Assembly (NCBI GenBank): GCA_030637805.1
Contig: DAOWFV010000025.1
Coordinates: 1-17,592, forward strand
Direction of reading: 5' to 3'
Length of the DNA: 17,592 bases
Origin: Acidobacteriota bacterium
GTDB taxonomy: Bacteria; Acidobacteriota; Thermoanaerobaculia; Thermoanaerobaculales; Sulfomarinibacteraceae
Shown here: piece by piece, positions 1 to 8,447 of the stretch
How positions within the stretch are numbered: position 1 is the first letter of the stretch
How the letters are laid out: every line of letters begins with the position of its first letter
Program-made: the position numbers and the translations under genes
The notes under the pieces: model-generated
Databases searched by the model: none
What the model saw: the letters and a program-made list of their open reading frames with translations, nothing else
What the model was told of the DNA's origin: nothing

Positions 1-10
1 CCTGACGACG

Positions 11-1126
11 ATGCAGATCGCGTGCGACGGCCGCGCCCTCGTGGGGCTCCACACCGGGGTCGGCACCTGGACCTCATCGGTAATGGGCGGCCTCGCGCGG
101 AGCGGAGCGGGCACGATCCACCTCGCGGCGTCGCGCGCCGTCAACCTGTCGCCCGAGCTCCTCCACCCCGCGATCCGGACCGTGCCGCCCCCCGCGATAG
201 CGATTCCGGGCACCCTGTGGTTGCACACGGTTCTCCCGGCACGGCTGGCGGCAATTCCGACGGACGTCTGGATCGCTTCGCTGGCGATCGTGCCGCGGCG
301 ATGCCCCGCCCCGGCGGTAGCGATGGTCCACGATCTCACCCCGCGGACCCATCCGGGACGCCACACCCTCGCCAACCGCTTCTCTTTCAACGCCTATCTC
401 GAGGAAAGTCTGGAGCGGGCGGCAGCTGTGGTGGTGGGAACACAAGCGACCGAGAGCGAGGTGCTTTCCGCATTCCCCTGGGTGCGGCCAAGTCTTCACC
501 GCATCGGGTACGGGGTCGACGACTTCTTCTCGCCCGCGCCGACGGATGACGACGGCTCTGCCACGCGGGAACGCTTCGCCGGCGGCCGTCCCTACATTCT
601 CCATCTCGGGACCCTCGAACCACGCAAGAGAATCACCGACCTGGTCGCCGCCTGGGAACGTCTCCTCGAGCTCGCGCCGGAAGCCCCCGACCTGGTGGTC
701 GCCGGCCGTGCGGGCTGGGGCACCAGACCAATCCTGTCGCGCATTGCCGAGTCGAAGTTCAGCAATCGCATCCACCTGCCCGGCTATGTGGCGTCGTCGG
801 CCGCCCGCGACCTCCTTCGCCACGCCGAGGTCTTCGCCCTGGTATCGGAGGCCGAGGGCTTCGGGTTGCCTCTGGCGGAGGCAGTTTGCTGCGGGGCACC
901 GTGCGTGGCGACGGACATACCCGCACTTCACGAGGCCGGGGGGAACGCTGCTCTCTTCGTCCCGCCGGCTGACCCGAACGCCCTCTTTGCGGCTCTCAGC
1001 CAGGCCCTCGAGCCCGGAACCGCCAAAGAGCTCAGACAGCGCGCCACAATTCGCGCGCCGAGCCTCGGCTGGGCGCCGATCGTGGCGGCGTGGTATGAGC
1101 TTCTGAAGGACGTCATTGGCAGGTAA
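11..1126 (+). CDS. GT4-family glycosyltransferase
   Basis: Predicted cytosolic or membrane-peripheral retaining glycosyltransferase (GT-B fold, GT4) that transfers a sugar from a nucleotide-sugar donor to a growing glycan. Seen in the 371-aa product: an N-terminal Rossmann start (MQIACDGRAL) with a glycine-rich GVGTW segment, HDLTP near residues 108-111, the donor-domain opening GTLEPRKR at about 200-207, and the EX7E element in EAEGFGLPLAEA (E282, E290). Length is normal for GT4. The first ATG is used; only 10 bases lie upstream, and they contain a TGA at 3-5 that could end a preceding operon gene. The next GT4 gene follows after 29 nt on the same strand, so the two are probably co-transcribed. 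The acceptor and donor sugars cannot be told from sequence. Confidence 0.9.
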   Translation: MQIACDGRALVGLHTGVGTWTSSVMGGLARSGAGTIHLAASRAVNLSPELLHPAIRTVPPPAIAIPGTLWLHTVLPARLAAIPTDVWIASLAIVPRRCPAPAVAMVHDLTPRTHPGRHTLANRFSFNAYLEESLERAAAVVVGTQATESEVLSAFPWVRPSLHRIGYGVDDFFSPAPTDDDGSATRERFAGGRPYILHLGTLEPRKRITDLVAAWERLLELAPEAPDLVVAGRAGWGTRPILSRIAESKFSNRIHLPGYVASSAARDLLRHAEVFALVSEAEGFGLPLAEAVCCGAPCVATDIPALHEAGGNAALFVPPADPNALFAALSQALEPGTAKELRQRATIRAPSLGWAPIVAAWYELLKDVIGR

Positions 1127-1155
1127 CGCTCGGGGCTGATGTAAGATCTCCTGTC

Positions 1156-2451
1156 ATGATAAGGCGGCTCACCGCCACAGCCGGCTTCTTCGCCGGCATC
1201 GCCCGCGATCTTGTCGGGACGCTGAGAACGCGCTGGCGCACCTTCCACGCACGAGTGGGACGTGGGGAAGCAGTGGCTTCGATCGGAGTCGATGTCTACC
1301 CCTTTTTTGAACACATGACCGGGGTCGGGTGGTACGAGTGGAACCTCCTCGCCGCCCTCGACCGCCGCGACGACGGCCTTCGCTACAACCTCTACGCCCG
1401 TACCTTCCTGGCCCCGGACCAGCCCGAGCCACCGGCCGCACCCGGGCGGAATGCGATGCGCATGCGGATTCACCAAGTCCCGGAGGGTTTCCTGTTTCCA
1501 GTGGGGCCGACCTTGCTCGCACTGCGACTGGCCGTCGAGCCGTTGTTGCGCGCATTTGACGGAAATCAGGTTCTTTTCGCTCCCAACTTCTTCCTCCACC
1601 GAGACCAGGAGCCGTTCGGTCATGCGCAGGTCGCGACCGTGCACGACCTCGTCTTCGTCTCGATGCCGGAGACGGTCTCCCCGGCAACGCTGGCCGGACT
1701 TCGCCGCCACCTTCCGCGGACTTTGTACCACGCGGACCGGCTGATCGCGGTGTCGGATGCCACCGCCGGCGACCTGAAGGACGGGCTGGGGATCGGTGAA
1801 CGGATAATCCACACCATCCACGAGGGAGTCGACCCGTGGTTTTCAGAGGACTCCGGTGCCGAGCCGCCGGAGGGCTTGCCCGAAACCTACCTGCTTTTCG
1901 TTTCCACGCTCGAGCCGCGCAAGAACGTGGAGGGGGTCTTGCGCGCCTACACGCTGATGGTAGAGTGGGGATACCGAGGCGATCTCGTGTTGGTGGGTCG
2001 ATGGGGTTGGCGCACGGACGGGATCCGCCGCGAGCTTGAGAGCTCACCGGTGCGCGAGCGTATTCATCAGCTCGACTATGTGGAGCGCCCCTACCTTGCC
2101 GCCCTCTACCGCCACGCCGACGCCCTGCTTTTCCCCTCCTGGCTGGAAGGATTCGGTCTTCCCCTGCTCGAGAGCATGGCCTGCGGAACGCCGGTGATCA
2201 CATCGGGCACCTCTGCAATGCCCGAGATCGCCGGCCCGGCGGCGGTCTATGTCGACCCGGCCAGCCCCCACGGCATCGCTTCCGCGGTCACCGCCCTCCT
2301 CGACGACCCTCACCACCGCGAGCGTTTGGTGGCCCTCGGTCGCGATCGCGCCGCGAAGTTCTCCTGGGATCGAGCGGCTGCGGCAACCGCCCAGGTCCTG
2401 CGCCAGGCGGCCGGGCTGACCGCCACCGATGACGACGAGTACCGAGCCTAA
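1156..2451 (+). CDS. GT4-family glycosyltransferase with N-terminal extension
   Basis: Second GT4 (GT-B) glycosyltransferase of the left pair, 431 aa. Seen: GVDVYPF and GVGWYEW at about 44-62, HDL at 163-165, STLEPRKN at 250-257 and EGFGLPLLE with E331/E339 as the EX7E pair. The 40 residues before the fold are basic and partly hydrophobic and could be a membrane-contact helix; this is inference. No Shine-Dalgarno sequence precedes the ATG. Instead TAAGAT at 1142-1147 lies 8 nt upstream, so a leaderless transcript is possible, although read-through from the gene 29 nt upstream is just as likely. A period-7 array starts at the first base after the stop codon. Sugar specificity is unknown. Confidence 0.9.
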   Translation: MIRRLTATAGFFAGIARDLVGTLRTRWRTFHARVGRGEAVASIGVDVYPFFEHMTGVGWYEWNLLAALDRRDDGLRYNLYARTFLAPDQPEPPAAPGRNAMRMRIHQVPEGFLFPVGPTLLALRLAVEPLLRAFDGNQVLFAPNFFLHRDQEPFGHAQVATVHDLVFVSMPETVSPATLAGLRRHLPRTLYHADRLIAVSDATAGDLKDGLGIGERIIHTIHEGVDPWFSEDSGAEPPEGLPETYLLFVSTLEPRKNVEGVLRAYTLMVEWGYRGDLVLVGRWGWRTDGIRRELESSPVRERIHQLDYVERPYLAALYRHADALLFPSWLEGFGLPLLESMACGTPVITSGTSAMPEIAGPAAVYVDPASPHGIASAVTALLDDPHHRERLVALGRDRAAKFSWDRAAAATAQVLRQAAGLTATDDDEYRA

Positions 2452-2500
2452 TCTTGAGTTCTTAGTTTTGAGATCTTAGTTTTGAGTTTTGAGTTACTTG
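2452..2500 (+). repeat. Period-7 array, unit about TTTTGAG
   Basis: Seven 7-nt units run in unbroken register from the first base after the GT4 stop codon. Units include TCTTGAG, TTCTTAG, ATCTTAG and three copies of TTTTGAG. An 18-bp stretch (2478-2495) recurs exactly at 14415-14432, also just after a stop codon and in the same gene-sense orientation. Confidence 0.85.
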
Positions 2501-2513
2501 CGCCCCCCCGGTT

Positions 2514-2541
2514 GAATTCTCAATTCTCAATTCTCAGTTCC
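2514..2541. repeat. Period-7 array, unit CAATTCT
   Basis: Four consecutive 7-nt units: GAATTCT, CAATTCT twice, and CAGTTCC. A C-rich spacer (2501-2513) separates it from the preceding array. Confidence 0.8.
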
Positions 2542-2678
2542 CGGCCCCGAGGAGATCAGAAGCGCGATGGCAGAAGGTCACGTACCCTACCAGCAGCGCA
2601 ATTCCGGAGCTTCGGAACGCGGAGATCGGACCTGCATGGATGGGGAAGTGTTGAGGATTGAGTCAAGGTGCCGGTGAG

Positions 2679-2695
2679 GCGCTCCTGACTTCGAG
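2679..2695 (+). repeat. Dispersed 17-bp repeat, copy 1
   Basis: GCGCTCCTGACTTCGAG here is the exact reverse complement of 8549-8565. Weaker similarity continues for about 25 nt (shared TTCTG and TCGCGC blocks), so the unit is probably about 40 nt. Both copies lie in convergent gaps. Confidence 0.65.
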
Positions 2696-2865
2696 GCGGT
2701 TTTCTGCCCTCGCGCTCCCCGAGGTTGCCCCCCCTGACGATATTCGAACTTCGACGAGTCGGGCCACCGCAGGGCGAAGGCGCTCGAAATCGTCAGGGAC
2801 GGCACGCCCGGTCATCGCGCCCAAGCGCGGGCGACATGCTCAAGCTACCCGACCGTCCCGCGCGC

Positions 2866-2900
2866 CGTAATTCCGAATTCCTAATTCCTAATTCCTGATC
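2866..2900 (-). repeat. Period-7 array, unit AATTAGG/AATTCGG
   Basis: Read in the sense of the minus-strand PGT gene that ends at 2904, five 7-nt units follow its stop codon after 3 nt: GATCAGG, AATTAGG twice, AATTCGG and AATTACG. AATTCGG is the same unit, in the same gene-relative orientation, as in the array at 8448-8482. Confidence 0.82.
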
Positions 2901-2903
2901 CTG

Positions 2904-4301
2904 CTAGGTGCTTCCCTGCAGAGCCAGCCGCAAGGTCCGCCAGAGAATCCTGAGGTCGAGGCCCAGGCTCCAGTTCTCAATGTAGTACAGGTCGTGGACC
3001 ACGCGCTGCCGGATCGAGGTGTCGCCACGCAGACCGTTCACCTGCGCCCAGCCGGTGAGACCGGAGCGAACCCGGTGGCGGACGTTGTACTCAGGGTAGC
3101 GGGAGCGGAACCGCTCGACGAACTCGGGCTGCTCCGGGCGGGGGCCGACAAGCGACATGTCGCCTTTGAGGACATTGATCAACTGCGGCAGCTCATCGAG
3201 GTTGGTTCGGCGCAGGACCCCTCCGATCCCGGTCACCCGCGGATCGCTCGTTCGCGTCCACCGCGCCTGGCCCTCTGCATCGACCCGCATGGAACGGAAC
3301 TTATAGAGCCGGAAGGAGCGGCCATCCATGCCCGTACGTACCTGGGAAAAGAACACGGGGCCGCCGTCGGAGCGCTTGATCAGCCAGGCAATCACGGGGA
3401 AGAGCCAAGAGGTCACCAAGAGCAGGGCCAAGGCGCCGACGATGTCAAAGGACCGCTTGACAATCTGGTTCCATCCCTCGAGGGGGATCTGGGTGAGGTT
3501 GATCATCGGCAGGCCGTCGAGATCCTCGATGCCGGCATGCATGACGTAGTACTGGAGGAGGTCGGGGACGACCTTGATGTCCACGAGCAGTTGCCCGGCC
3601 CGCCGGATCAGCTGGACGGTTCGGTGGTGGGCCGCGAGGGGCAGCGCGATCATCACCTGGTCGATCCGCTGCTCGGCGACAATCCGCTCCAGGTCCTGGG
3701 TGGTACCGAGCACCGGCGCTCCCTGGATCTTGCGCTGCTGCTTGCCGGGATCGTCGTCCAGAAAGCCTACCACCGAGAACCCGTACTCGCGGTGAGCCTG
3801 CAGTCGTTCCACCACCTGTCGGCCGAGGTCTCCGGCTCCCACCACCAACACCATCTGCAGGTTGCGGCCGGAACGCCGGATGCGGGCGAGACTCGCTGAG
3901 ATCGCCCATCGTGAGAGGCTCACCAACACCACATCGACGACCGCAAAGATCGCTAGAAAGAGCCTCGAGTAGGTGAAGTTCGGCGGCCGGTAGAAGGTCA
4001 GACCGGCGGTGAGGATGATGGTCGCGAGAAGCACCGCCACGAGGACACGCAGCTCTTCCTCGAATCGCGAACGCATCCGCCGCCTGTGGTAAAGCCCCTG
4101 AAAGTAGAAGACTACCGGATATAGGACCGTTACCACCGGGACCAGCCGCAGGTACATATAGAGCGGCGGGAGCCCCTTGGTCACCGGCTGAACCTCGACC
4201 TCGAAACGCAACCAGTAGGCCACGAAGAACGCCGCCCCGGTGGCGAGCACGTCGCCGACCAGCTGCAGCAATATCTGGATCTGGCGGCGGCGCTCAATCA
4301 C
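2904..4301 (-). CDS. Polyprenyl-phosphate sugar-1-phosphate transferase (WcaJ/WbaP-like), copy 1
   Basis: Membrane phosphoglycosyltransferase expected to start glycan assembly by moving a sugar 1-phosphate (typically glucose or galactose) from a UDP-sugar to undecaprenyl phosphate. The 465-aa product has several hydrophobic segments in residues 9-135, a nucleotide-binding-like CoA_binding_3 region (VLVVGAGDLGRQV, 151-163), a hydrophobic segment at about 286-307, and a C-terminal catalytic domain. Catalytic motifs seen: KFRSM (334-338), DELPQL with the conserved Asp-Glu pair (369-370), GDMSLVGPRPE (380-390), GLTGWAQVNG (414-423) and YYIENWS. The GTG start at 4301 overlaps the upstream stop as GTGA, with GAGG 7 nt upstream. 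A start further upstream would add about 36 non-conserved residues inside the previous gene. Last gene of the operon. Confidence 0.92.
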   Translation of the reverse strand: MIERRRQIQILLQLVGDVLATGAAFFVAYWLRFEVEVQPVTKGLPPLYMYLRLVPVVTVLYPVVFYFQGLYHRRRMRSRFEEELRVLVAVLLATIILTAGLTFYRPPNFTYSRLFLAIFAVVDVVLVSLSRWAISASLARIRRSGRNLQMVLVVGAGDLGRQVVERLQAHREYGFSVVGFLDDDPGKQQRKIQGAPVLGTTQDLERIVAEQRIDQVMIALPLAAHHRTVQLIRRAGQLLVDIKVVPDLLQYYVMHAGIEDLDGLPMINLTQIPLEGWNQIVKRSFDIVGALALLLVTSWLFPVIAWLIKRSDGGPVFFSQVRTGMDGRSFRLYKFRSMRVDAEGQARWTRTSDPRVTGIGGVLRRTNLDELPQLINVLKGDMSLVGPRPEQPEFVERFRSRYPEYNVRHRVRSGLTGWAQVNGLRGDTSIRQRVVHDLYYIENWSLGLDLRILWRTLRLALQGST

Positions 4302-5392
4302 GGCGGCGCCTCGCCGAAGCCCAGCCGATCGAGGAGAAAGCGGAATCGGGTGCGGAAGCGTTCGCGGGAGAAGAGGTCCGCGCGCTGGCGTAGCTGCTCC
4401 GAGTCCCACTCGCGCTCGAGAACCCGTGCGGTCGCCTCAACCAGGGAGTCGACGGACGACTCCTCGGCCAGCTCGCCCTCGACACCGCCACGGACCACGT
4501 CCGCGGTGCCCGACGCGGCAAGGCCCACCGCGGGTGTCCCGCAGGCAAGAGCCTCCACCGAGACCATACCGAAGTCCTCCACGTTGGGTACCAGGAGCGC
4601 CGCAGCCCGCCGATACGCCTCACGCAGTTCGTCCCGGTCCAGCCAGCCCAGGAAACGGACGTCTGGACCGGCGAGACCACGCAGAGAGCGCATCCTCGGT
4701 CCGGTTCCGACAATCTCCAGCGGGCGCCCGAGCTTTCTGGCAACTGCAATCGCAACCTCCACCCTCTTGTACGGAACAAGGGCGGCAACCGTCAGCAGGT
4801 TCTGCCCACGCTGGCCGCCGGGGGTGAAATACTCGGTGGCTACCGGCGGAGAAATCACCTCCGCGGCACGGTTCCAGTAGTGCTTGATCCGCCAGGCGAC
4901 CAGACGCGAGTTGGCCACCACGCGGTCAACCCGCGCCGACGAGACCATGTCCCACTGGCGAAGGCGGGCGAACCGGGTTTCGATGATCGGGCGGATCACC
5001 CTGGGCAGGTGATCGAGATACTGGTTGCGCTGGTCCCAGACGTAACGCATCGGTGTGTGGACATAGCTCAGATGAAAGGCGCCTGGAGGCGGGATCACCC
5101 CCTTGGCAACACAGTGGGAGGTCGAGATCACCAGATCGGCGTCGGGAAAAGCGAAGGACTCGGCCGCCGCCGGCATCAAAGGCAGCAGGTAGCGCCAGCG
5201 CCGCCCGCCAAACGAGAGATGCTGAAGCCACGAGGTGCGAATCGGATGTTCTTCGAGCAAAGGCGCCACGCTCCCGGAGCGGTGGACCAAGGTATAGATC
5301 GGAGCATCCGGAAAAAGACGGGCGATGTCGTAGAGCACCCACTCACCGCCACGCATGCCGGTCAACCAGTCGTGCACCAACGCGACCCGCAC
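4298..5392 (-). CDS. GT4 glycosyltransferase, WbaZ-like
   Basis: GT-B retaining glycosyltransferase of the WbaZ-like GT4 subgroup (mannosyltransferase-like in characterised members; the sugar here is unproven). The 364-aa product shows HDWLTG at 7-12 with a following GGE, YVHTPMRYVWD at 110-120, ANSR at 160-163, and the EX7E pair in EDFGMVSVEA (E272, E280), with ALACGTP after it. The GTG start at 5392 is one base after the previous stop, and GGAGG (5403-5399) lies 6 nt upstream. This is the clearest Shine-Dalgarno sequence in the operon. The 3' end overlaps the PGT gene by 4 nt, so its translation is probably coupled to the enzyme that primes the glycan it extends. Confidence 0.9.
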   Translation of the reverse strand: MRVALVHDWLTGMRGGEWVLYDIARLFPDAPIYTLVHRSGSVAPLLEEHPIRTSWLQHLSFGGRRWRYLLPLMPAAAESFAFPDADLVISTSHCVAKGVIPPPGAFHLSYVHTPMRYVWDQRNQYLDHLPRVIRPIIETRFARLRQWDMVSSARVDRVVANSRLVAWRIKHYWNRAAEVISPPVATEYFTPGGQRGQNLLTVAALVPYKRVEVAIAVARKLGRPLEIVGTGPRMRSLRGLAGPDVRFLGWLDRDELREAYRRAAALLVPNVEDFGMVSVEALACGTPAVGLAASGTADVVRGGVEGELAEESSVDSLVEATARVLEREWDSEQLRQRADLFSRERFRTRFRFLLDRLGFGEAPP

Positions 5393-5393
5393 C

Positions 5394-6509
5394 TCAGACC
5401 TCCCCCAGCGCCAGCCGATAGACGGCGACAGTCTCCTCCACCGTTCGCTGCCAGCTCATGCTCTCCGCTCGCTTCCGCCCGGCTTCGATCATGCGCTGGC
5501 GCAGCGGATCATCCACCAGGACCCTCTCCAGAGCCGCAGCCACCTCGTCCACCTCGAGGGGGTTGACCAGGCGGGCGGCACCCTCGCCGAGCTCGCGCAT
5601 CGCGCCGAGGTTGGACGTGATCACCGGCAGACCGGCACCCATGGCCTCGAGGACCGGCAAACCAAAGCCTTCATAAAGCGAAACCTGCAACTGCACTGCA
5701 GCCACATGGTACAACGCATGCAGGTGGGCGCGGGGAACCCGCCCCAGCAGCCGCACCCGATCGCCCAACCCGAGACGTCGGGCCCGGACTCCGAGACGGC
5801 CCTCCGCATCGGCGCCGCCCAGAAAAACCAGCTGGCCCGGAATCCTGTGTCTCCTCACCGCCAGGTTGTAGGCCCGGAGTACCACGTCGAGGTTCTTGTG
5901 CGGCTTGTCGTTGGCGACCACCAGAACCAGCGGCGAACGCAGCCCGTAGTGCGCTTTGAGAGCCTCCAACTCCTCCTTCGCGGGACGCTCAGCGAGTCCG
6001 GGGTCCACGCCGTTGGCGACCACCACAAGGCGCTCCGGATCGGCGGCAAAGAGGTTGATGAGGTCCCTCCGTGAGGCGCGTGACACAGTGATCACCCGCC
6101 GCGCCCGCCGCAGCGCGGCACCCATCATCAGCCGTAGGTACAGCCGCGCGAGCTGCGGTCTTTGCCGCGGCGGGTAGAAGAGCTGAATCAGATCGTGGAC
6201 AGTCACCACGACTGGGAGCGGCACGAGCCGGGGCGCCACGTAATGTGGGAAGTGCACCAGGTCCAGGCGCTCCCGCCACAGGGCCGCCGGCACCTGCAGG
6301 TGCTCGGAGACCCCGTAACCGCGGGCCGAGGCGATGATCACCCTCGCCCCGGGGGCGAGCGCGGCCACCCGCTCTTCGTGCCCCGACCGCGTCAGCACCG
6401 TGAGTTCGATGTCGGGCCGCGCGTCGAGGCCGCGCAACAAAAACCTCAGATAGGTCCCGATTCCAAAATCGGTGAGCTTTCGCCCGTCCAGCGCAAGTCG
6501 AATTCCCAC
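5394..6509 (-). CDS. GT4-family glycosyltransferase (MtfB/WbpY-like)
   Basis: First gene of the minus-strand PGT operon; 371 aa, GT-B fold. Seen: LDGRKLTDFGIGTY at 7-20 (acceptor-side glycine loop), HDLIQL at 105-110, ITVSRASRRDL at 140-150, NDKPHKN at 200-206 at the start of the donor domain, and YEGFGLPVLEAM with E280/E288. This layout is common among O-antigen mannosyl- or rhamnosyltransferases; specificity is not determined. The GTG at 6509 is used because the frame has no ATG or GTG between it and the in-frame stop upstream (6542-6540). There is no Shine-Dalgarno sequence. TACAAT ends 6 nt before the GTG, so the message may be leaderless. Confidence 0.88.
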   Translation of the reverse strand: MGIRLALDGRKLTDFGIGTYLRFLLRGLDARPDIELTVLTRSGHEERVAALAPGARVIIASARGYGVSEHLQVPAALWRERLDLVHFPHYVAPRLVPLPVVVTVHDLIQLFYPPRQRPQLARLYLRLMMGAALRRARRVITVSRASRRDLINLFAADPERLVVVANGVDPGLAERPAKEELEALKAHYGLRSPLVLVVANDKPHKNLDVVLRAYNLAVRRHRIPGQLVFLGGADAEGRLGVRARRLGLGDRVRLLGRVPRAHLHALYHVAAVQLQVSLYEGFGLPVLEAMGAGLPVITSNLGAMRELGEGAARLVNPLEVDEVAAALERVLVDDPLRQRMIEAGRKRAESMSWQRTVEETVAVYRLALGEV

Positions 6510-6515
6510 GCCGCC

Positions 6516-6521
6516 ATTGTA
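6516..6521 (-). promoter_or_regulatory. Possible -10 (TACAAT) of a leaderless promoter
   Basis: TACAAT on the minus strand is followed by GGCGGC and then the GTG start of the GT4 gene, placing the expected transcription start at or next to the start codon. No good -35 element is visible 16-18 nt upstream, so support is weak. Confidence 0.3.
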
Positions 6522-6542
6522 AGCCCAATTCAGCGAGGATCA

Positions 6543-6570
6543 TTGAGACCTTCCGCGGCCTAACTATACT
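6543..6570 (+). promoter_or_regulatory. Sigma70-type promoter for the GT2 pair
   Basis: TTGAGA (6543-6548), a 16-nt spacer and TATACT (6565-6570) closely match -35/-10 consensus. Transcription would begin near 6577, about 50 nt before the GT2 start codon, in the divergent gap between two glycosyltransferase operons. Confidence 0.65.
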
Positions 6571-6627
6571 GAGGCCGATGGTGAAACGATTGGCGACTCA
6601 TGGCGGGCCTGCTCGGGTAGGATGATG

Positions 6628-7551
6628 ATGCGCACGGCCCTGGTGATCCCCTCCCTCGGCGCCGCCTCCCTGGACTCCTGCCTTCAGGCGACCCAACGGT
6701 TGCAGCCTGCACCTGACGAGGTGCTGCTGGTGCTGTCGGGAGAGCGTTCGGACACCGCACCCACCCGCGATATTCCGGTCCTGCGCTCCGATCGTCGACT
6801 GGGTTTTGCGGGCGCCGTCAACGCGGGCATCAATGCCGTGTGGCGGCGGGCGGATGCCGTGGGCCTGCTCAACGACGACGCCCTCCCGGACACAACGTGG
6901 TTCGGCCGACTGACGGCCGCCCTCGAAAGTGAGCCGAGCCTGGCGGCGGTCCAGGGAACGGTCACCGACGCCACAGGCGAGGTAGTGGATGGCCGGGGGA
7001 TTCTCATCAACCGCTGGGGGCTGGCGGAGCAGGTGGACCGCGGAACCGAAGCCCTCCCCGAACCGAAGCTCCCGGCGCCCAGGATCGCAGTTTCCGCCAC
7101 CGCCGCGCTCTTCCGCACCGACGCCCTCCGCGCCGCCGCACTTACAGGGGGGGCGGTGCTCGATCCCACCTTCGACAGCTACCACGAGGACGTGGACCTC
7201 GGACTCAGGCTGTATCGACTCGGATGGCTGTCCGAGTGGATTCCCAACGCCCGCTGCCGCCACCTGGGATCTTCCACCGGCGCCGGTCTGAGCTGGCGCC
7301 ACCCGTGGTGGCTGCTGGCCAACCCCTGGCGGGTCGTGGCCGGAAACCTTCGGCCATGGGCCACCCTGCGGCTACTACCCCGCACCGCCTGGGGTGAGCT
7401 CCGGGCGCTCCCGCGCCTGAGCAGGCAAAACCCGCGCACGCCTCTCGCGTCCCTCGCCGTTACCCTTGCCCTGCCAGCCCTGATCGTGAGCGGATGGCGC
7501 CGGGCCGCCCCCGGGGCGCGTCTGAGCTCCCTCCCGCCGGAGGCATCGTGA
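6628..7551 (+). CDS. GT2-family glycosyltransferase
   Basis: Inverting GT-A glycosyltransferase of family 2, rhamnosyltransferase-like in layout. Counted from the ATG at 6628 the product is 307 aa. Residues here are numbered from the upstream ATG at 6622: N-terminal strand TALVIPS, LGFAGAVNAGI at 60-70, the metal-binding DDA of LLNDDALPD at 85-87, a VSATAALFR loop at 157-165, and the catalytic-base motif YHEDVDLGLRL at 187-197. Three ATG codons occur in a row (6622, 6625, 6628); the third is chosen because AGGA at 6619-6622 is 5 nt before it. It is the first gene after the 6543-6570 promoter, and its stop overlaps the next gene as GTGA. Confidence 0.88.
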   Translation: MRTALVIPSLGAASLDSCLQATQRLQPAPDEVLLVLSGERSDTAPTRDIPVLRSDRRLGFAGAVNAGINAVWRRADAVGLLNDDALPDTTWFGRLTAALESEPSLAAVQGTVTDATGEVVDGRGILINRWGLAEQVDRGTEALPEPKLPAPRIAVSATAALFRTDALRAAALTGGAVLDPTFDSYHEDVDLGLRLYRLGWLSEWIPNARCRHLGSSTGAGLSWRHPWWLLANPWRVVAGNLRPWATLRLLPRTAWGELRALPRLSRQNPRTPLASLAVTLALPALIVSGWRRAAPGARLSSLPPEAS

Positions 7552-8447
7552 ACCCAGCGGTGAGGGCCGTGGTGGTGCGCTGGCGCGGAGGCGATGAGAT
7601 TCGCCGCTGTCTGGCCTCGCTGCTGGACCACGGCGGGCCTCATCTCGCCGGTGTGGTACTGGTGGACTCGGGATCCGGGGATGGCGGCGCCGAGTGTCTC
7701 GCCACGGAGTTTCCATCCGCGCAAGTCCTCTCGCTCCCAGAGAATCACGGTTTTGCCTACGCCGCCGACCACGGTTGCGCCGAGGGCGACGAGCCGTTCC
7801 TGCTGCTGCTCAACCCAGACGCCGAGATCACCCAAGGCGCAATCGAAGCTCTCGTCTCCCTCCTCGACGACCACCCGGGAGCTGCAGGGGCAATACCCCT
7901 TCTCGAGGGCGGTGACGGAGAGTCCCAACACCGCTGGCAGCTCCGCCGCCTGCCCACCCCCCTCAGACTCGCCCTCGGTCTATCCGGGACTCCCGCCTTC
8001 ACCCACCCTCCCTCCGACCCCTCGCCGGTTGCCCAGCCGGCGGCGGCTGCCTGGTTGGTGCGACGTTCTGTCTGGGATGCCCTCGGAGGTCTCGACCCGA
8101 TCTTCGCCCCGGCATGGTGGGAGGACGTTGATTTCTGCGCCCGCCTCGGCGCCCGCCTCGGCGATCCCGACTTCCCAGCCGATGAGGGTTTCGTAGTCCA
8201 GCCCGCCGCCCGCGTGCGCCACGCCGGGGGCTCCAGCCTGTCCGGACTCGTGGACAGCGCTTTCCTCGCGGTCTTTTTCTACAATCTCCTCCTCTACGCC
8301 GGCCGCCACCACCACGAGCACCTGAACTCCATCCGCCGCGGGCTGCGTGGCAGCCTCACCCTTCGCGGATTGCTACGTCCGTCGCGCCGAGAAGCCTACA
8401 AGGCCGCTTTGGCCACCCTGGCAGTCGCGGACGAGGACGCGGGCTGA
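7548..8447 (+). CDS. GT2-family glycosyltransferase
   Basis: Second GT2 (GT-A) enzyme of the pair, 299 aa from the GTG at 7548. Seen: VLVDSGSGDGG at about 37-47 (a weakened form of the usual VDNxSxDGS loop), NHGFAYAADHG at 66-76, LLLLNPDAEI with the DxD-like NPDA at 85-94, and WWEDVDFCARL at 190-200 as the ED catalytic-base motif. The C terminus has a short hydrophobic stretch, AFLAVFFYNLLLYAG, that may touch the membrane. The GTG start overlaps the upstream TGA by four bases and has GGAGG at 7539-7543. Starts further upstream would put unconserved residues in front of the fold. A period-7 array begins immediately after its stop. Confidence 0.87.
   Translation: MNPAVRAVVVRWRGGDEIRRCLASLLDHGGPHLAGVVLVDSGSGDGGAECLATEFPSAQVLSLPENHGFAYAADHGCAEGDEPFLLLLNPDAEITQGAIEALVSLLDDHPGAAGAIPLLEGGDGESQHRWQLRRLPTPLRLALGLSGTPAFTHPPSDPSPVAQPAAAAWLVRRSVWDALGGLDPIFAPAWWEDVDFCARLGARLGDPDFPADEGFVVQPAARVRHAGGSSLSGLVDSAFLAVFFYNLLLYAGRHHHEHLNSIRRGLRGSLTLRGLLRPSRREAYKAALATLAVADEDAG

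Larger units (their letters stand above)
2452..2903. other. Convergent intergenic region, 452 nt, no gene seen
   Basis: This gap lies between the 3' ends of two convergent operons. It holds three period-7 arrays, one copy of a 17-bp dispersed repeat (2679-2695), and a G+C-rich stretch at 2796-2859 that could fold through GGGACGG/CCGTCCC arms around an inner CGCCCG/CGGGCG stem. No open frame has convincing protein character, and I see no canonical hairpin plus T-run terminator for either operon. The middle (2542-2865) may be decayed sequence; nothing recognisable remains. Confidence 0.6.

Noticed and set aside
928..1821. Minus-strand open frame spanning the two GT4 genes
   Set aside because: It crosses the gap between two well-supported plus-strand genes and has no recognisable motif.
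2567..2677. 36-codon ORF with GAGGAG upstream in the first convergent gap
   Set aside because: Spacing from GAGGAG to ATG is 12 nt, the peptide is featureless, and its end runs up to the dispersed repeat.
2796..2859. Nested GC stems as a structured RNA
   Set aside because: Arms are 6-7 bp in very GC-rich DNA and match no riboswitch or RNA family that I know; kept only as a note in the gap description.
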